Shown: positions 62,186-64,000 of the stretch, one piece after another | How positions within the stretch are numbered: position 1 is the first letter of the stretch | Layout of the letters: each line of letters opens with the position of its first letter | Assembly: GCA_958496175.1 (NCBI GenBank) | Contig: OY292280.1 | Coordinates: forward strand, 17,360,001 to 17,424,000 | Reading direction: 5' to 3' | DNA length: 64,000 nt | DNA from: Sisyra terminalis | Lineage: Eukaryota; Arthropoda; Insecta; Neuroptera; Sisyridae | The notes under the pieces: generated by a model | Databases searched by the model: none | Told to the model about the DNA's origin: nothing | Seen by the model: the letters and a program-made list of their open reading frames with translations, nothing else | Made by a program: the position numbers and the translations under genes

Positions 62186-62428
62186 TGGAGCAGCTATGGT
62201 TAAAAGGTTTTTGGAAAATTCCAACTCCTTCGATCGAAATTTTTTTTCAATTTTCCACAAATCTCATAAGAATTGTTTATGTATGAGTTTTAAGGTCATT
62301 TACATATATCATCTGATAGCCGAGTCGTCTTGATCGCCGTTGCTGTTGTTCGGAGTCGAGGTCCCTGGTTCGCATCCCGATTGGTCCCGGATTTTTATAA
62401 TTTCTAATAATTGATTTCTCTTCCTTAC
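62186..62428 (+). mobile_element. tRNA-like (SINE-like) module B, block copy 2
   Basis: A box TAGCCGAGTCG (62,317-62,327) and B box GGTTCGCATCC (62,367-62,377), unchanged from copy 1, preceded by CATGGAGCAGCTATGGTTAA. The only changes seen in the box interval do not touch either box (CTTGATCGCC for CTTGGTCGCC). Confidence 0.5.
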
Positions 62429-62582
62429 AGTTTATAATATAACTAATTAACATTAATTCCTCAATCCAGACATTGTATCATCGAAATATTCGATCGAACA
62501 GTTCCAGCCTTTCGGGGTTGGAAATGATCGATCGATCGATGATGCAATATATTTATCATTTTATTTTTGCTCAATGGTTTTG

Positions 62583-62643
62583 TGACGTCACTCATTTTCA
62601 TATATATATGACTTCACACATACGTCACCTCCCAATGACGTCA
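62583..62643. promoter_or_regulatory. TGACGTCA cluster with one lost site (copy 2)
   Basis: TGACGTCA at 62,583-62,590 and 62,636-62,643. The middle site is TGACTTCA (62,609-62,616). A TACGTCAC between them gains a match compared with copy 1's TACGTCGC. Confidence 0.45.
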
Positions 62644-62691
62644 TTCCCGAAAAATTCGAAAAATGAACGAATTTTCGGGAAGTAGGATTCT

Positions 62692-62860
62692 GGGAATGGC
62701 TTAGTTACGTCACGGGAGGCCTAAAAAACATATCCTGAAGTCAATTTTTTCGTTTTTTTTTTTTGGGGGGGGACCTCGAATTTTCGAATTTAGTGAAATG
62801 GGATTTCGGGAATGGCTTAGTTTCGCTCCGAGAAGCCTAAATATAATTTTTAATTATATA
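62692..62860 (+). repeat. Short tandem duplication, 116-bp offset (copy 2)
   Basis: GGGAATGGCTTAGTTACG at 62,692 and the slightly changed GGGAATGGCTTAGTTTCG at 62,808, as in copy 1. Confidence 0.68.
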
Positions 62861-62989
62861 ATTTTTCATTTTTTGGCGAAAAATTTTTGGGCCGGTTTTC
62901 TAAAAAATCCCAAAAGTAGGCCTAAATTGGCGTTTTTTTTCACTTTTTCCAACTTCAATGCCATTTGTAGCGATAACTATCGATCGTAG
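62798..62989 (+). CDS. Possible 63-aa ORF of unknown function (copy 2)
   Basis: ATG start; MGFREWLSFAPRSLN and LAFFFTFSNFNAICSDNYRS match copy 1. The middle is rewritten (KNFWAGFLKNPKS) through compensating T-run indels and still stays open. It overlaps the left arm of the long inverted repeat. Coding is unproven. Confidence 0.18.
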   Translation: MGFREWLSFAPRSLNIIFNYIIFHFLAKNFWAGFLKNPKSRPKLAFFFTFSNFNAICSDNYRS

Positions 62990-63423
62990 GGTAACGATAG
63001 TAGGCTCATTCGATAGCGCTTGAATTACTCTATCGATGGTGTAAATTTGGTCCCGGAAAAGCTTAAGGGAAAAAACTTTTTTTTTCCACTCCTGAGAAAT
63101 TTTATTTCGTCGACCAAATGTACGTCGATTTTTTTCAAAAAAATGATTGTCGAATTTCTCGATGAAATTCACACCATAGCTATATTACGTTACGATCGAA
63201 ACAAAAATCCAATAAAACCAAAAGTTTTCGATATCGTTAATGGTTTTTTCGATATTTAAAATTCACCTATTGTGCTAGCTAATGCTACTTAAATACAAAT
63301 TTGTTTTCTTGAAAAAAAGGATCAAGGAACTAAAAAATTTCCAATGCGGTCTTACATCTTTTCCGATCGTAACATGGAGCTCCTATGGTTAAAATTTTGC
63401 CGGAAAATTCCAATAAAATCTTT
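62865..63423 (+). repeat. Left arm of long inverted repeat
   Basis: Pairs with 63,442-64,000 about an axis near 63,432. CCGGAAAATTCCA (63,400-63,412) pairs exactly with TGGAATTTTCCGG (63,453-63,465), and AACATGGAGCTCCTATGGTT with AACCATAGGTGCTCCATGTT. The arm carries the block's CGATA cluster 2 and right end. About 18 bp separate the arms. Confidence 0.88.
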
Positions 63424-63441
63424 TGATCAAATGGTCACCAG

Positions 63442-64000
63442 AACGATTTTCATGGAATTTTCCGGAAAAAATTTAACCATAGGTGCTCCATGTTACGATC
63501 GGAAAAGATGTGAATCCTCATTGGAAAACTTTTAGGTCCTTGATCCTTTTTTTCAAGAAAACAAATTTGTATTTAAATAGCATTAGCTAGCCCAATAGGT
63601 GAATTTTAAATATCGAAAAAACCATTAACGATATCGAAAACTTTTGGTTTTATTGGATTTTTGTTTCGATCGTAACGTAATATAGCTATGGTGTGAATTT
63701 CATCGAGAAATTCGACAAACATTTTTTTGAAAAAAATCGATGAACATTTGGTCGACGAAATAAAATTTCTCTGAAGAGAAAAAAAAAAGTTTTTCCCCTT
63801 AAGCTTTTCCGGGACCAAATTTATACCATCGATAGAGTAATTCAAGCACTATCGAATGAGCCTACTATCGTTAACCTACGATCGATAGTTATCGCTACAA
63901 ATGGCTTTGAAGTTGGAAAAAGAAAAAAAAATCGCCAAATTAGGCCTATTTTTGGGATTCTTCAGAATTTCGGCCGGAAAATTTTCGCCAAAAAAATGAA
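63442..64000 (-). repeat. Inverted third block copy (right end only), right arm of inverted repeat
   Basis: Reverse complement of the block's right end, continuing past the window. It holds the reverse-oriented 79-codon TTG frame (63,606-63,845) and CGATA cluster. Where copies differ it often follows copy 1 rather than its own partner arm: GGCGAAAATTTTCCGGCCG near 63,970-63,990, AAAATGTTTGTCGAA and GGACCTAAAAGTTTTCCAA. This suggests an independently inserted or rearranged copy rather than a simple fold-back of copy 2. Confidence 0.85.

Larger units (their letters stand above)
59029..63424 (+). repeat. 4.4-kb non-satellite block, copy 2
   Basis: Direct repeat of 36,981-41,285 with about 2% substitutions and small indels. 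It extends about 80 bp past the point where copy 1 meets satellite and then turns back on itself in an inverted repeat. Differences from copy 1 include TAGCCGAGTGG for TAGCTAAGTGG in tRNA-like module A, an extra CGAT in the CGATCGAT run (about 62,527), loss of the middle TGACGTCA, and a TAA at 60,945 in the ATG-less frame. Confidence 0.78.

Noticed and set aside
63344..63535. 63-codon ATG frame at the centre of the inverted repeat
   Set aside because: It reads from one arm into the other, so its second half is the reverse complement of its first. It is a by-product of the palindrome.

Overview
This is eukaryotic repeat DNA, not a gene-rich region. It is strongly AT-rich, and about 85% of it is one tandem satellite. 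The remainder is a 4.3-4.4 kb non-satellite block present in two near-identical direct copies, plus the start of a third, inverted copy. The block contains spliceosomal-type splice sites around a 76-base intron, AATAAA signals and tRNA-like A/B boxes, all of which point to a eukaryote. The very short intron, the CGATA/TATCG clusters and the AT-richness would suit an invertebrate, possibly an insect, but I do not recognise the satellite or the species. I see no bacterial genes, operons, rRNA or CRISPR.

Layout. (1) 1-36,980: satellite array 1, 109 complete units of 337-339 bp (mean 338.3), all in one orientation. It divides into domains: four successive versions of a 16-unit higher-order repeat (1-17,932) that carry nested losses; a mosaic of 4- and 6-unit repeats (17,933-24,707); a second higher-order family with a 4-unit core (24,708-31,464); and a heterogeneous end domain with a dimeric repeat at its edge (31,465-36,980). 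(2) 36,981-41,285: block copy 1. (3) 41,286-59,028: satellite array 2, 52 complete units in the same orientation, including two tandem 3,045-bp segments that look identical. (4) 59,029-63,424: block copy 2, about 2% different from copy 1 where I compared them. (5) 63,442-64,000: an inverted copy of the block's right end, forming a long inverted repeat centred near 63,432.

The non-satellite block holds, from left to right: a decayed satellite edge; a 57-bp direct repeat whose partner lies 781 bp away; a tRNA-like module (A); an E-box hairpin; an ATG-less open frame; about 120 bp clearly related to the satellite; two exon-like pieces around a 76-bp intron, followed by a 3'UTR-like tract; a CGATA/TATCG cluster; a second tRNA-like module (B) that shares its leader with module A; three TGACGTCA palindromes; a short tandem duplication; and further CGATA motifs. 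The gene-like parts have internal stops or phase breaks, so they look like a decayed captured gene or a non-coding transcript.

How it fits together: the most informative point is that the block carries a diverged internal relative of the satellite unit. The block and the satellite therefore share ancestry; either the satellite was amplified from such a block or an old satellite piece became fixed inside it. The Pol III-type boxes and CGATA clusters, which are known boundary motifs in other animals, make the block a candidate spacer or boundary between satellite arrays, but that role is inference. The satellite's recurring 78-codon open frame normally starts without an ATG and is broken in many units, so I do not treat it as a gene.
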